This document shows, piece by piece, positions 26,856 to 34,456 of a stretch of 64,000 nt of DNA. Under the pieces are notes generated by a model. That model was not told the DNA's origin, made no database searches, and was given only the letters and a program-made list of their open reading frames with translations. How positions within the stretch are numbered: the stretch's first letter is position 1; each line of letters opens with the position of its first letter. The DNA comes from Psychrobacter sp. 4Bb (lineage in GTDB: Bacteria; Pseudomonadota; Gammaproteobacteria; Pseudomonadales; Moraxellaceae), in assembly GCF_002836735.1 (NCBI RefSeq), contig NZ_PJAS01000060.1:1-64000 (forward strand), given 5' to 3'. Position numbers and translations under genes: made by a program.

Positions 26856-27291
26856 ACCAAAAACAGTTTTTAACAAGTATTTTTCAAGCTCATCTATACT
26901 ATCGACAACGTAAAGCCATTGTCAAAGATAAGGATAATAAGGCATGGGCGCGTAGTAATAATATAAATTAAGAACTTGATAGCATTATCTTATATTCAAA
27001 ATACAGATAGCTTATGAGTAGAAAGCGGCAAATATCTAATGCTTATCCGTTTATAAGGTAAGCTGACTAAAGATATCAAAGGCTTCAAATTATCTCTGTG
27101 GGCTTTTTGTTGTTGCCCATATATCTAAAAGACATGAATAGGTAGTAGAAAGTCCTGTTGGTAACGCTAATATGGTTTATAAGGGCAGGTTAATAGTAGA
27201 TAAAAAAACAGACATTGTATCGAAGATAGCAATGTCTATTTTAAAAGCAGAACTAGGAAAGAAACCTAACGTTTTATTAAGTCATAAGATA
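26856..27291. other. Intergenic region upstream of the NlpE-like gene
   Basis: 436 bases with no open frame worth calling. Its left end should contain the NlpE-like promoter, and its right end carries the dsbB terminator at 27202-27240. Nothing else recognisable. Confidence 0.5.
27202..27240 (-). terminator. Terminator of dsbB
   Basis: AGACATTG (27210-27217) pairs with CAATGTCT (27230-27237); on the minus strand it is followed by seven T residues. It lies about 50 bases past the dsbB stop. Confidence 0.75.
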
Positions 27292-27804
27292 CTAATTGGC
27301 AGATTTTACGATACGCATTAATATCAAGACATGTACGATCAGCAGCATACTAAATAGAATCAACGACTGCTCAGGGATACTCAATCCCATAAGCGTCCAA
27401 TCAATAGAGGCACATTCGCCAGATCCTGCAAATACTTCTTTGAATACTTGTAAGATAGGGAGGGTATCAAGCCAATAGTTCAGTCCTGGACCACAAGAAG
27501 GTACTTGGTCAGCAGGCAAGTGTTGCAGCCATACATGGCGTGCTGCTACTGCGGTTGCCCAGCCGATACCTAATAGGCTACCAAGCCATAATAGTAGTCT
27601 TATCACTTTAGACTTAGGATTAAACAACGCTGATATCAGGGCAAAACCGCCCATGACGATCAAGCCAACACGCTGAAAAATACAGAGCGGGCAAGGTGAA
27701 AGCCCTAAATGACGCTGTAAATAAAACAGCGCAAAGCTCATGCCTATCACGGCCATTATCACCAAAAATACTTGCAGGTTACGGTAAGTGGTTAGCTGTC
27801 GCAT
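27292..27804 (-). CDS. dsbB: Disulfide bond formation protein DsbB
   Basis: Inner-membrane quinone reductase that reoxidises DsbA. 170 residues, four membrane helices (about 11-29, 43-60, 67-87, 142-162). SPCPLCIFQR near 36-45 holds the first redox pair; the periplasmic loop has CGPGLNYWLDTLPILQVFKEVF and GSGEC, giving the second cysteine pair. All four catalytic cysteines are present. It lies 91 bases after gshA on the same strand with no terminator between, so cotranscription is possible, linking thiol metabolism genes. dsbA is not in the window. Confidence 0.95.
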   Translation of the reverse strand: MRQLTTYRNLQVFLVIMAVIGMSFALFYLQRHLGLSPCPLCIFQRVGLIVMGGFALISALFNPKSKVIRLLLWLGSLLGIGWATAVAARHVWLQHLPADQVPSCGPGLNYWLDTLPILQVFKEVFAGSGECASIDWTLMGLSIPEQSLILFSMLLIVHVLILMRIVKSAN

Positions 27805-27895
27805 TGTGCGGTTACTCTTATGGGTTTATCTATAATAGATGTGGGGTAGCAATCCAGATTAAACAGTCAGGACTTAGTAATTAATAACTAGCAAC

Positions 27896-29479
27896 TTAGC
27901 GATACTGCTGTAAAAATTCCGCAAAGTCTTCTGTTTCAGACTGCTCAATCTCAGCTTGCTGTAAGATAGATTTTTCTGCCAATACTTCGTATTTAGCTTG
28001 AGTATTTGGACTAAGTGTCTGCTGTAATAAAGACTCGCGATGCTGCTGAGCCAACGTAAATCCAAGCTGCCATAAGCTGCCTAAGCGTTTGCTATCGGAA
28101 TTTACTTGTGCAGAGATAGTCGACTCAGAGTGTCCTGCTTTGCCTTGCATCAATGCTACAGCCGCGCGGTAATCGTTACCACCGTAGTGAGCATCAAGCA
28201 ATGCAGCAAGCGGCTGCATACGCTCTAAATGCGTTAGCATCCAGCTTTCAAGTGACTGCTCTTGGCCATTATTGATAATATGCAAGTCATCACGGCGACC
28301 TTCATTGACCACACGCTCAAGATTGATAGCGAGCGTATCTTCTTCTTCAGGTAGCAGGTCTGGTGAGTCACTGAACAGACAGTACAGCGCCATCACTTCC
28401 AAGAAACAAGCGCTAGAGAGGCGAATACCAACATCACTATATGGATCAAGATCGATAGCGCGGAACTCAACATAAGCGATACCGCGACGCTCAAGCGCTT
28501 CGGTTGGTGTTTCACCGCTCATTGCGATTTGTTTAGGACGAATAGGGCTGTAGTACTCGTTTTCTATTTGTAGAATATGATTGTTAATTTGGATCGGGTT
28601 ACCATCTTCGTCTTCTAAGCCAAGCTTAGCAAAGCTCTCGTGCGGCGTTTGAATGGCACGGCGTAGACCATCGACATACTCTGGCAGATAGTTGTAACGG
28701 ATATCAAGCTGCTCTTGCACGCTATTTGTATAGCCAAGCTTGCCCATACGCAGGCTAGTCGCAGCAGGTTTGTAATAGGTCGAATCATTGAGCAATTCTA
28801 AATCGTGCTCACGCCCTGCCAAGAAACAAGGACATACGCTCGGACTGGCACCCAGTAAATATAAAACAAGGCTGGTTAGACGTTTAAAGTTACGAATCAA
28901 CCCTAAGTATTTCTCGTTTTTGAACTCTGTCAATGTCTGGTTTTGGGCAGTCGATGTTTGGGCTTGCCATGTCTCAAACAACGTATCACCAAAAGACAAG
29001 TTGTAATGTAGACCAGCAATCGTCTGCATGCGGCGACCATAGCGGATACCAAGGCCACTACGATATAGGGTTTTTAGCTTACCCGTATTAGAGCTACCAT
29101 AATCAGCTAGTGGAATATCTTCATCTTTAGAAGACAACATACAAGGCATCGATAATGGCCACATCAGCTCACCTTCAGGTATGCCCTGATAGACCAATAC
29201 GTGCAATTGGCGCAGCATATTGAGGGTCTCTTTTGGTGAGGATTTTGGTTCAGTGATGAGCTCAAGCAGACTTTCTGAGTAATCGGTAGTAATAAAAGGA
29301 TGGGTAAGTTTTGATCCAAGTTTGGCTGGATGCGGGGTCTGTGCCAAGAAACCATCAGGCTTTACGCGCAGGCCCTCTTTTTCAATACCGCGGAGCATAC
29401 CCGTTAAGTGTTGGCTATCAAACCAATTAGGGATCTCGAAATTAACAAAGCTACTCGCAAAATTACTCATAATAGTCAT
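27896..29479 (-). CDS. gshA: Glutamate-cysteine ligase
   Basis: First step of glutathione synthesis: ATP-dependent joining of glutamate and cysteine. 527 residues, the normal size of the gammaproteobacterial (type 1) enzyme. RGIEKEGLRV near 31-40, FITTDYSESLLELITEP near 62-78, SMPCML, and AGLHYNLSF near 152-160 are family blocks; YVEFRAIDLDPYSDVGI lies near 341-357. The ATG at 29470, three codons inside, is an equally good start since neither has a clear ribosome site. gshB is not present. The 344 bases upstream include the erpA terminator. Confidence 0.95.
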   Translation of the reverse strand: MTIMSNFASSFVNFEIPNWFDSQHLTGMLRGIEKEGLRVKPDGFLAQTPHPAKLGSKLTHPFITTDYSESLLELITEPKSSPKETLNMLRQLHVLVYQGIPEGELMWPLSMPCMLSSKDEDIPLADYGSSNTGKLKTLYRSGLGIRYGRRMQTIAGLHYNLSFGDTLFETWQAQTSTAQNQTLTEFKNEKYLGLIRNFKRLTSLVLYLLGASPSVCPCFLAGREHDLELLNDSTYYKPAATSLRMGKLGYTNSVQEQLDIRYNYLPEYVDGLRRAIQTPHESFAKLGLEDEDGNPIQINNHILQIENEYYSPIRPKQIAMSGETPTEALERRGIAYVEFRAIDLDPYSDVGIRLSSACFLEVMALYCLFSDSPDLLPEEEDTLAINLERVVNEGRRDDLHIINNGQEQSLESWMLTHLERMQPLAALLDAHYGGNDYRAAVALMQGKAGHSESTISAQVNSDSKRLGSLWQLGFTLAQQHRESLLQQTLSPNTQAKYEVLAEKSILQQAEIEQSETEDFAEFLQQYR

Positions 29480-29703
29480 CTATTGTTATTTATTATGGCG
29501 GATCAAAACACGATAAGCGTTTGTCCATAAAATAGGTAAATGTTAGGTCAATAATTCCGTCAGTTTAGCTCAAAGCTGTCTTGAAAACCACGGACAATTA
29601 CAAATACGATAAGCTTTAGGCAAAGCGATTTGTGAGGATTTTGACCCTGTTTTTAATACAAATTCATCTCGAATATAGCGTTATTCTAGCCAGACAGTTT
29701 GAT

Positions 29704-29736
29704 AAAAAAAGCATCTACCTGAGAGATAGATGCTTT
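29704..29736 (-). terminator. Terminator of erpA
   Basis: GCATCTA (29711-29717) pairs with TAGATGC (29727-29733) with seven T residues following on the minus strand. It sits about 90 bases beyond the erpA stop. Confidence 0.85.
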
Positions 29737-29823
29737 GTTCATTATGCCTACAAGCCATTTGACATAGTGTTCGCACACTATCGCATTATCTGAATAATCA
29801 TAGCGCGACCGCGTCTATTTGGC

Positions 29824-30204
29824 TTATATAGAGAATGACGAACCGCAGCCGCACGTGGTCGTGGCATTTGGATTGGTCACCACAAAACGTGCCCCTTCCA
29901 GTCCTTCAGTATAGTCAACGGTCGAGCCTTGCAAGTATTGATAGCTTAGCGAATCGACGACTAACGTCACATCACCATTATCAAAATTGGCATCGTCTTC
30001 GTTTAGATCATTGGCAAAGTTAAACCCGTAAGAGAAACCAGAACAACCGCCACCTGTCACATAGACACGTAACATAAGATCGCTATCGCCTTCTTCTTCG
30101 CGTAGACGGCGTACTTTTTGCGCCGCACTATCAGTTAGGCTTAATACGGTTGGGTCTACTGGTTGGCTTGAGCTTGGACTAAATTGGTTGGCTGATTCGT
30201 TCAT
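29824..30204 (-). CDS. erpA: Iron-sulfur cluster insertion protein ErpA
   Basis: A-type carrier that delivers Fe-S clusters to apoproteins. About 126 residues from the ATG at 30204, chosen for its GAGGTAGAT ribosome site; an 18-codon upstream extension in frame is not conserved in kind. [19 protein letters not shown] opens the domain, [11 protein letters not shown] holds the first ligand Cys and [11 protein letters not shown] the other two. A Ser/Gln-rich N-terminal tail of about 20 residues precedes the domain. Monocistronic. IscA is possible, but spacing and the C-terminal FSI favour ErpA. No clear IscR box was seen upstream. Confidence 0.88.
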   Translation of the reverse strand: MNESANQFSPSSSQPVDPTVLSLTDSAAQKVRRLREEEGDSDLMLRVYVTGGGCSGFSYGFNFANDLNEDDANFDNGDVTLVVDSLSYQYLQGSTVDYTEGLEGARFVVTNPNATTTCGCGSSFSI

Positions 30205-30880
30205 ATCTACCTCAGTTGCTAGGATCAAATGCGGTCGTCGTCCTGTTTGGGTTTGCAATAGGGTACTTGCAAATAAAGATACGCACGGCGTTTGATTTAA
30301 TTGGGTGCTGTCATTATGGCAAAGCTATTGGTGCATTATAAGCTGTTTGTGCAATTTCAAAATAGTATTTGTGCCACTACAATATTTTATTGGCTCTATT
30401 GATGGTGGGTACTTATCTTTTAGCAGTATATCATAATGGGGGTGCTGATTCGTTTGTCAAGAGTGATGTAACTACTGAATTTTACTAATGAATAGCAGTG
30501 ATCTAATTTTGATATTGTATTTTTTCAAACAATTGCGTCAATGGGCTAAACCAATAACCAGACTAAAAAATAATAGCGTGTGACTAAATAGCGTATGACT
30601 ATATAAAACACTACTTAATAATATTAGACAGTCTTAAAGCTTATTAGTCATATTACGGTATTTTACGGCCATAACCTTTATAATAGTAACAACCATGTAT
30701 GAGCTCAAGAGTCGCTTGTGCAACTTAAGGGATTTAGCGTAATAAATACTTAGTTTTGAAATAGTTATTTAATTGTTTGCCTATGGGGCGAGCGTTTGAA
30801 ATAATAGCCGCCAGTTGGCATACCCTATGTGTGTTTCTTATTGCCCTATATCTATATTATTGTTGAGATGAAGAAATTAT
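30205..30880. other. Divergent intergenic region of erpA and the ABC-F gene
   Basis: 676 bases with no gene or RNA I can support. It must hold both promoters. The only repeat I see is a 15-base tandem pair at 30574-30603. Stops are frequent in all frames. Confidence 0.5.
30574..30603. repeat. 15-base tandem duplication
   Basis: TAGCGTGTGACTAAA is followed directly by TAGCGTATGACTATA (13 of 15 identical). It is intergenic; it could be a duplicated operator upstream of the ABC-F gene or chance slippage. Confidence 0.5.
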
Positions 30881-32902
30881 ATGATCGAATTTAAAGACGT
30901 TGGTGTTCGCCGTGATGGTCGTGAATTGTTTGCAGGTGCAAGCTTTCAGCTCCATCCAGGTCACAAAGTTGGACTGACGGGCAACAACGGCACAGGCAAA
31001 TCTACTTTATTTGCGCTATTACTGACGCAGATGGGTACAGGCGATACAGAGGTCACCCTTGATAAAGGTGAAGTCAGTATTCCTGATAGCTGGCATGTGG
31101 CGCACATGGCACAGGAAGTTGGTGCTACGACGCAGTCTGCAATCGATTATGTATTGAGCGGTGATGAGCAGTGGTATGAAATTAATGCTGCGCTAAATGA
31201 TTTGAGCAGTGTCAGTGATGAGCAAATTGGTGTGCTACACCAGCAGTTCGATGAAATCGACGGATATCGTACGCCGACCAAAGCAGCACAAATTATGGCA
31301 GGTCTTGGTTTTAAGACTAGCCAGCATGAACTGCCAGTAGAAGGGTTTTCTGGTGGTTGGCGTATGCGCTTAAACCTCGCCAAAACCTTGATGAGCCGTG
31401 CTGATTTGATGTTACTCGATGAGCCAACCAACCATTTGGACTTGGACGCTATCTTGTGGCTTGAAACATGGATCAATGCCTATATGGGCCTGGTTATCGT
31501 CATCTCGCATGATCAGGCATTTCTAGATGCAACCGTCGGTCATATCCTGCATGTAGAGCAACAAAAAATCACCCTATATACTGGTAACTATCAGCAGTTT
31601 ATTCGTACCCGTCACGAGCGTATGGCGCAGCAGCAGCAAGCGTTTGAGAAGCAAGAAGCGACTAAAGCGCACTTGGATGACTTTATTCGTCGTTTCCGTG
31701 CTAAAGCCAGTAAAGCTAAGCAAGCACAGAGCCGTATTAAGCAGTTAGAGCGTATGGCAGAGCTGTCACCAATGATGGCTGACAATCCGTTCTCATTCCA
31801 ATTCTATGAGCCAGCAAACATGAGCTCACCACTGATTGAGCTGACCAACGCAGATATTGGCTATAGTGAGACACCGCTTCTACACAATGCCAATGTACAG
31901 GTAACCCCTGACACCCGTCTTGGCTTATTGGGTATGAACGGCGCTGGTAAATCAACGCTGATTAAAGCATTAGTTGGTGAGCTTGGCGTACTAACAGGGA
32001 AGTATCGTGTTTCGGATACCCTAAAGCTAGGCTATTTCAATCAGCATCAAATGGATATCCTAGATGCCAAAGCAACGCCTATAGAGATGTTACGTCGGCT
32101 AGCGGGTAAAACCTCTGATGCGATGCTACGCTCATTTTTGGGTAGCTTTGACTTCCGCGGTGAGCGTATTGATACACCAAGCGAGCTCTTCTCCGGTGGT
32201 GAGCGCGCGCGTTTGACCTTGGCACTTATCGTCTGGCAGCGTCCAAACGTCCTTGTACTCGATGAGCCAACCAACCATTTAGACTTACAAATGCGTCAAG
32301 CATTGACTATCGCCTTGCAAGGTTTTAAGGGCGCAGTGGTACTAGTCTCGCATGATCGAGAATTGATTGCTAATGTCTGTGATGAGCTGTATCTAGTACA
32401 TGATGGTATCATCGAAGAGTTCGATGGCGACATTGGTGACTATGGTAAGTGGCTAGCAGAGAAGCGCAAGCAAGAGAACGCATCAGATAAAAATACTGGT
32501 AAGAAAAAAAGCAAAAAAGAGAGTAAGAAGTTTGTTTCACGTGAAACAGATAATAGCCAAGTAAACAACAAGTCATCTGATACTTCGTCAAACAGTAAAG
32601 CGGCGACACCTGCACTTAGTAAAGAAGAGCAGCGTAAGCTAGCCGCTGAACAACGTAAAATGACAGCACCTATCCGCCGCGAGATAGAAGAAATAGAAAA
32701 GACATTGGCTAAGATTGATAAGCAGCTCGTAACGCTTGAAGAAAAACTGGCTGATACAGATCTGTACGAAGAGAGTCGTAAGTCTGACTTGCTTGTGTTA
32801 CTCAATGAGCAAACAGCGCTACAGCAGCAGCATAGTGATAATGAAGAGAAGTTACTACTATCAATGACGACTTTAGAAGAGATGGAAGCTAAGTTCGCAT
32901 AA
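30881..32902 (+). CDS. ABC-F family ATPase (YheS-like)
   Basis: 673 residues with two soluble ABC domains and no membrane segment: translation-factor type ABC-F. First domain: Walker A GLTGNNGTGKST near 32-43, signature FSGGWRMRL, Walker B LMLLDEPTNHLD. Linker with coiled coil (QQQQAFEKQEATKAHLDDFI). Second domain: GLLGMNGAGKST, FSGGERARL, VLVLDEPTNHLD. The C-terminus (about 540-673) is a Lys/Ser/Gln-rich linker followed by a coiled coil. The order and length fit E. coli YheS, thought to relieve ribosome stalling. The linker codons carry a perfect parS palindrome at 32533-32548. Uup is the main alternative. Confidence 0.9.
   Translation: MIEFKDVGVRRDGRELFAGASFQLHPGHKVGLTGNNGTGKSTLFALLLTQMGTGDTEVTLDKGEVSIPDSWHVAHMAQEVGATTQSAIDYVLSGDEQWYEINAALNDLSSVSDEQIGVLHQQFDEIDGYRTPTKAAQIMAGLGFKTSQHELPVEGFSGGWRMRLNLAKTLMSRADLMLLDEPTNHLDLDAILWLETWINAYMGLVIVISHDQAFLDATVGHILHVEQQKITLYTGNYQQFIRTRHERMAQQQQAFEKQEATKAHLDDFIRRFRAKASKAKQAQSRIKQLERMAELSPMMADNPFSFQFYEPANMSSPLIELTNADIGYSETPLLHNANVQVTPDTRLGLLGMNGAGKSTLIKALVGELGVLTGKYRVSDTLKLGYFNQHQMDILDAKATPIEMLRRLAGKTSDAMLRSFLGSFDFRGERIDTPSELFSGGERARLTLALIVWQRPNVLVLDEPTNHLDLQMRQALTIALQGFKGAVVLVSHDRELIANVCDELYLVHDGIIEEFDGDIGDYGKWLAEKRKQENASDKNTGKKKSKKESKKFVSRETDNSQVNNKSSDTSSNSKAATPALSKEEQRKLAAEQRKMTAPIRREIEEIEKTLAKIDKQLVTLEEKLADTDLYEESRKSDLLVLLNEQTALQQQHSDNEEKLLLSMTTLEEMEAKFA
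32533..32548. promoter_or_regulatory. parS centromere site (perfect palindrome), inside the ABC-F gene
   Basis: TGTTTCACGTGAAACA is the ideal 16-base parS palindrome. It is read as part of codons for VSRET in the flexible linker of the ABC-F protein, where sequence constraint is low. Confidence 0.92.
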
Positions 32903-32936
32903 AGCGTTCTAGATAGTTAGTTATATAAGCAGACAT

Positions 32937-32968
32937 AAAAAAGGGATGGCATAAGCCATCCCTTTTTT
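32937..32968. terminator. Bidirectional terminator between the ABC-F and RlpA-like genes
   Basis: AAAAAAGGGATGGC pairs perfectly with GCCATCCCTTTTTT around a short ATAA loop. Confidence 0.92.
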
Positions 32969-32974
32969 ATTACA

Positions 32975-33337
32975 TTATTCCTTACGATATTTGCCATCGC
33001 CGTACGACAGTATTTCCATCGTGGTCGTACAAAGCTGACAGTTTATTTCACCAGCAGCGGCTTTTGATAAATCAAGGATACGACCTCTAATAAAAGGTCC
33101 TCTGTCCGTGATTTTTACAACGACGCTCTGCTTTGTCTTTTGATTGGTTACTTGTACCTTCGTACCGAACGGTAACGTGCGATGTGCAGCGGTTAAAGAG
33201 TTCATGTTGAAGATACTACCACTCGCTGTGCGCTTGCCATGAAACTTACTGCCGTAGTAACTGGTATTGGCTGCAAAAACTGTGGTGCTAACTAGTAGCG
33301 ATAAAGTGACAACCAAAGACTTGATTAAATAAGACAT
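32975..33337 (-). CDS. RlpA-like double-psi beta-barrel protein
   Basis: 120 residues: signal peptide SLVVTLSLLVSTTVFA then a compact double-psi beta-barrel, ASYYG-type SYYGSKFHGKRTASGSIFNMNSLTAAHRTLPFGTKVQVTN and VVKITDRGPFIRGRILDLSKAAA. The catalytic His and Asp positions of RlpA lytic transglycosylases are kept (AAHRTLPFG, DRGPF). Unlike full RlpA there is no lipobox and no C-terminal SPOR domain, so it should be a soluble periplasmic protein. Role in glycan cleavage is by family only. The stop lies only 7 bases from the bidirectional terminator. Confidence 0.8.
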   Translation of the reverse strand: MSYLIKSLVVTLSLLVSTTVFAANTSYYGSKFHGKRTASGSIFNMNSLTAAHRTLPFGTKVQVTNQKTKQSVVVKITDRGPFIRGRILDLSKAAAGEINCQLCTTTMEILSYGDGKYRKE

Positions 33338-33836
33338 TTAATACCTTTAAGCAATTAATAAAATAGACAGATGCTCTTGCCTACGTTATCTATACTCCCT
33401 ATGAGTATGAATAATAGAGGATTCTACAAGAGCTAGCTTGTCATATTATTACTGCCGTGTAAAAAACTCACGAGGTCAAATACCTGTTTTTTAAGGAAAA
33501 ATAGCTATTTTTTAGCAAGAATAATGATGACGTAGGTACTAAAATTAGACTTATAAAGAGTGATTCTCATAAAGAAGCCGACAAAATACTGGAAAGCCAA
33601 TCACACAATATAAATAGGTAATATATAAAGACCAAATCTATCGATATAGCATAATTACCGTTATGAAAGCCCAATTCAAAATAGATAATATAATGTAAAA
33701 AAACCTTGCTATATTCTTACTATTTTGTAGAATGCATAAGGTTAAACATTATTCTAGAGTATCTATCAAATATACTCATAATAAGTTTGATTTTTTGTCA
33801 AATAATCTATTTTTTATCGTCTTTCGAGGAAGTTTT
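33338..33836. other. Divergent intergenic region of the RlpA-like and DUF3015 genes
   Basis: 499 AT-rich bases without a convincing gene. A possible promoter for the DUF3015 gene lies at 33706-33733. An in-frame extension of the DUF3015 frame begins at 33732 but lacks the signal peptide at its start and is not used. Confidence 0.5.
33706..33733 (+). promoter_or_regulatory. Candidate promoter of the DUF3015 gene
   Basis: TTGCTA (33706-33711) and TAGAAT (33728-33733) are separated by 16 bases, a reasonable sigma-70 arrangement about 100 bases ahead of the start codon. Confidence 0.35.
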
Positions 33837-34328
33837 ATGTTAAAGAAAATTGCGTTCGCTTCAGTTGTCGCGGCAATGATTCCGTTTAGTACAGCGAATG
33901 CTGATCTTGGTTCTAGCTTTAAAACGGCAGAAACTGGTCGTACTATCGAGCAAGTATATAAGGAGTGTGGTCTTGGTGGCGCTTTGTTTGGTAATTCAAG
34001 CCCTATCCTTGCTATTATCTCTAACGTGACTTGGGATTTAGGTACAACAGCTGCTACCTCTGACTCTATGTCTCCTGCTACTTGCCAAGGTGGTAATGTT
34101 AGAGCAGCTGTTTTGATCAAAGAAGCATTCCCAAGTGTGGAAAAAGACTTAGCTTCAGGCCAAGGTGCTCATTTATCTGCCCTACAAAGTGTTGCTAACT
34201 GTGATTCAGCCGCTAGCGTACGCGCACAGTATGGTCAATATACTCAGACTTCTGCCTATCGTACTGCTACGCAAGATCAAAATGCTGAGACGCTATTTAG
34301 CATCGTTAAGCAAAGCTGTACTATCTAA
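33837..34328 (+). CDS. DUF3015 secreted protein
   Basis: 163 residues from the ATG at 33837, which has CGAGGAAGT upstream and begins a clean signal peptide MLKKIAFASVVAAMIPFSTANA. The mature part fits DUF3015: ECGLGGALFGNSSPILAIISNVTWDLGTTAATSDSMSPATC, with paired cysteines, then an alpha-helical region ending VKQSC. A periplasmic protein of unknown function. It is followed by a terminator and then a DUF4105 gene; the two families are, in my recollection, often neighbours in Moraxellaceae and Pseudomonas. Confidence 0.78.
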   Translation: MLKKIAFASVVAAMIPFSTANADLGSSFKTAETGRTIEQVYKECGLGGALFGNSSPILAIISNVTWDLGTTAATSDSMSPATCQGGNVRAAVLIKEAFPSVEKDLASGQGAHLSALQSVANCDSAASVRAQYGQYTQTSAYRTATQDQNAETLFSIVKQSCTI

Positions 34329-34391
34329 ATATTGAAAGTGCTAGGTATTAAGTTTTTAGTTTAATACTCAAAATTTTGATAATTTAATGAT

Positions 34392-34425
34392 AAAAACACG
34401 TAAACCTAGTGCTTACGTGTTTTTT
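34392..34425 (+). terminator. Terminator of the DUF3015 gene
   Basis: AAAACACGTAA pairs with TTACGTGTTTTTT around ACCTAGTGC. It lies 64 bases past the stop and overlaps the earliest possible start of the next frame, which argues for the later start at 34457. Confidence 0.85.
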
Positions 34426-34456
34426 ATTGCTCATGTATTTATGGTATCTAAATAAA

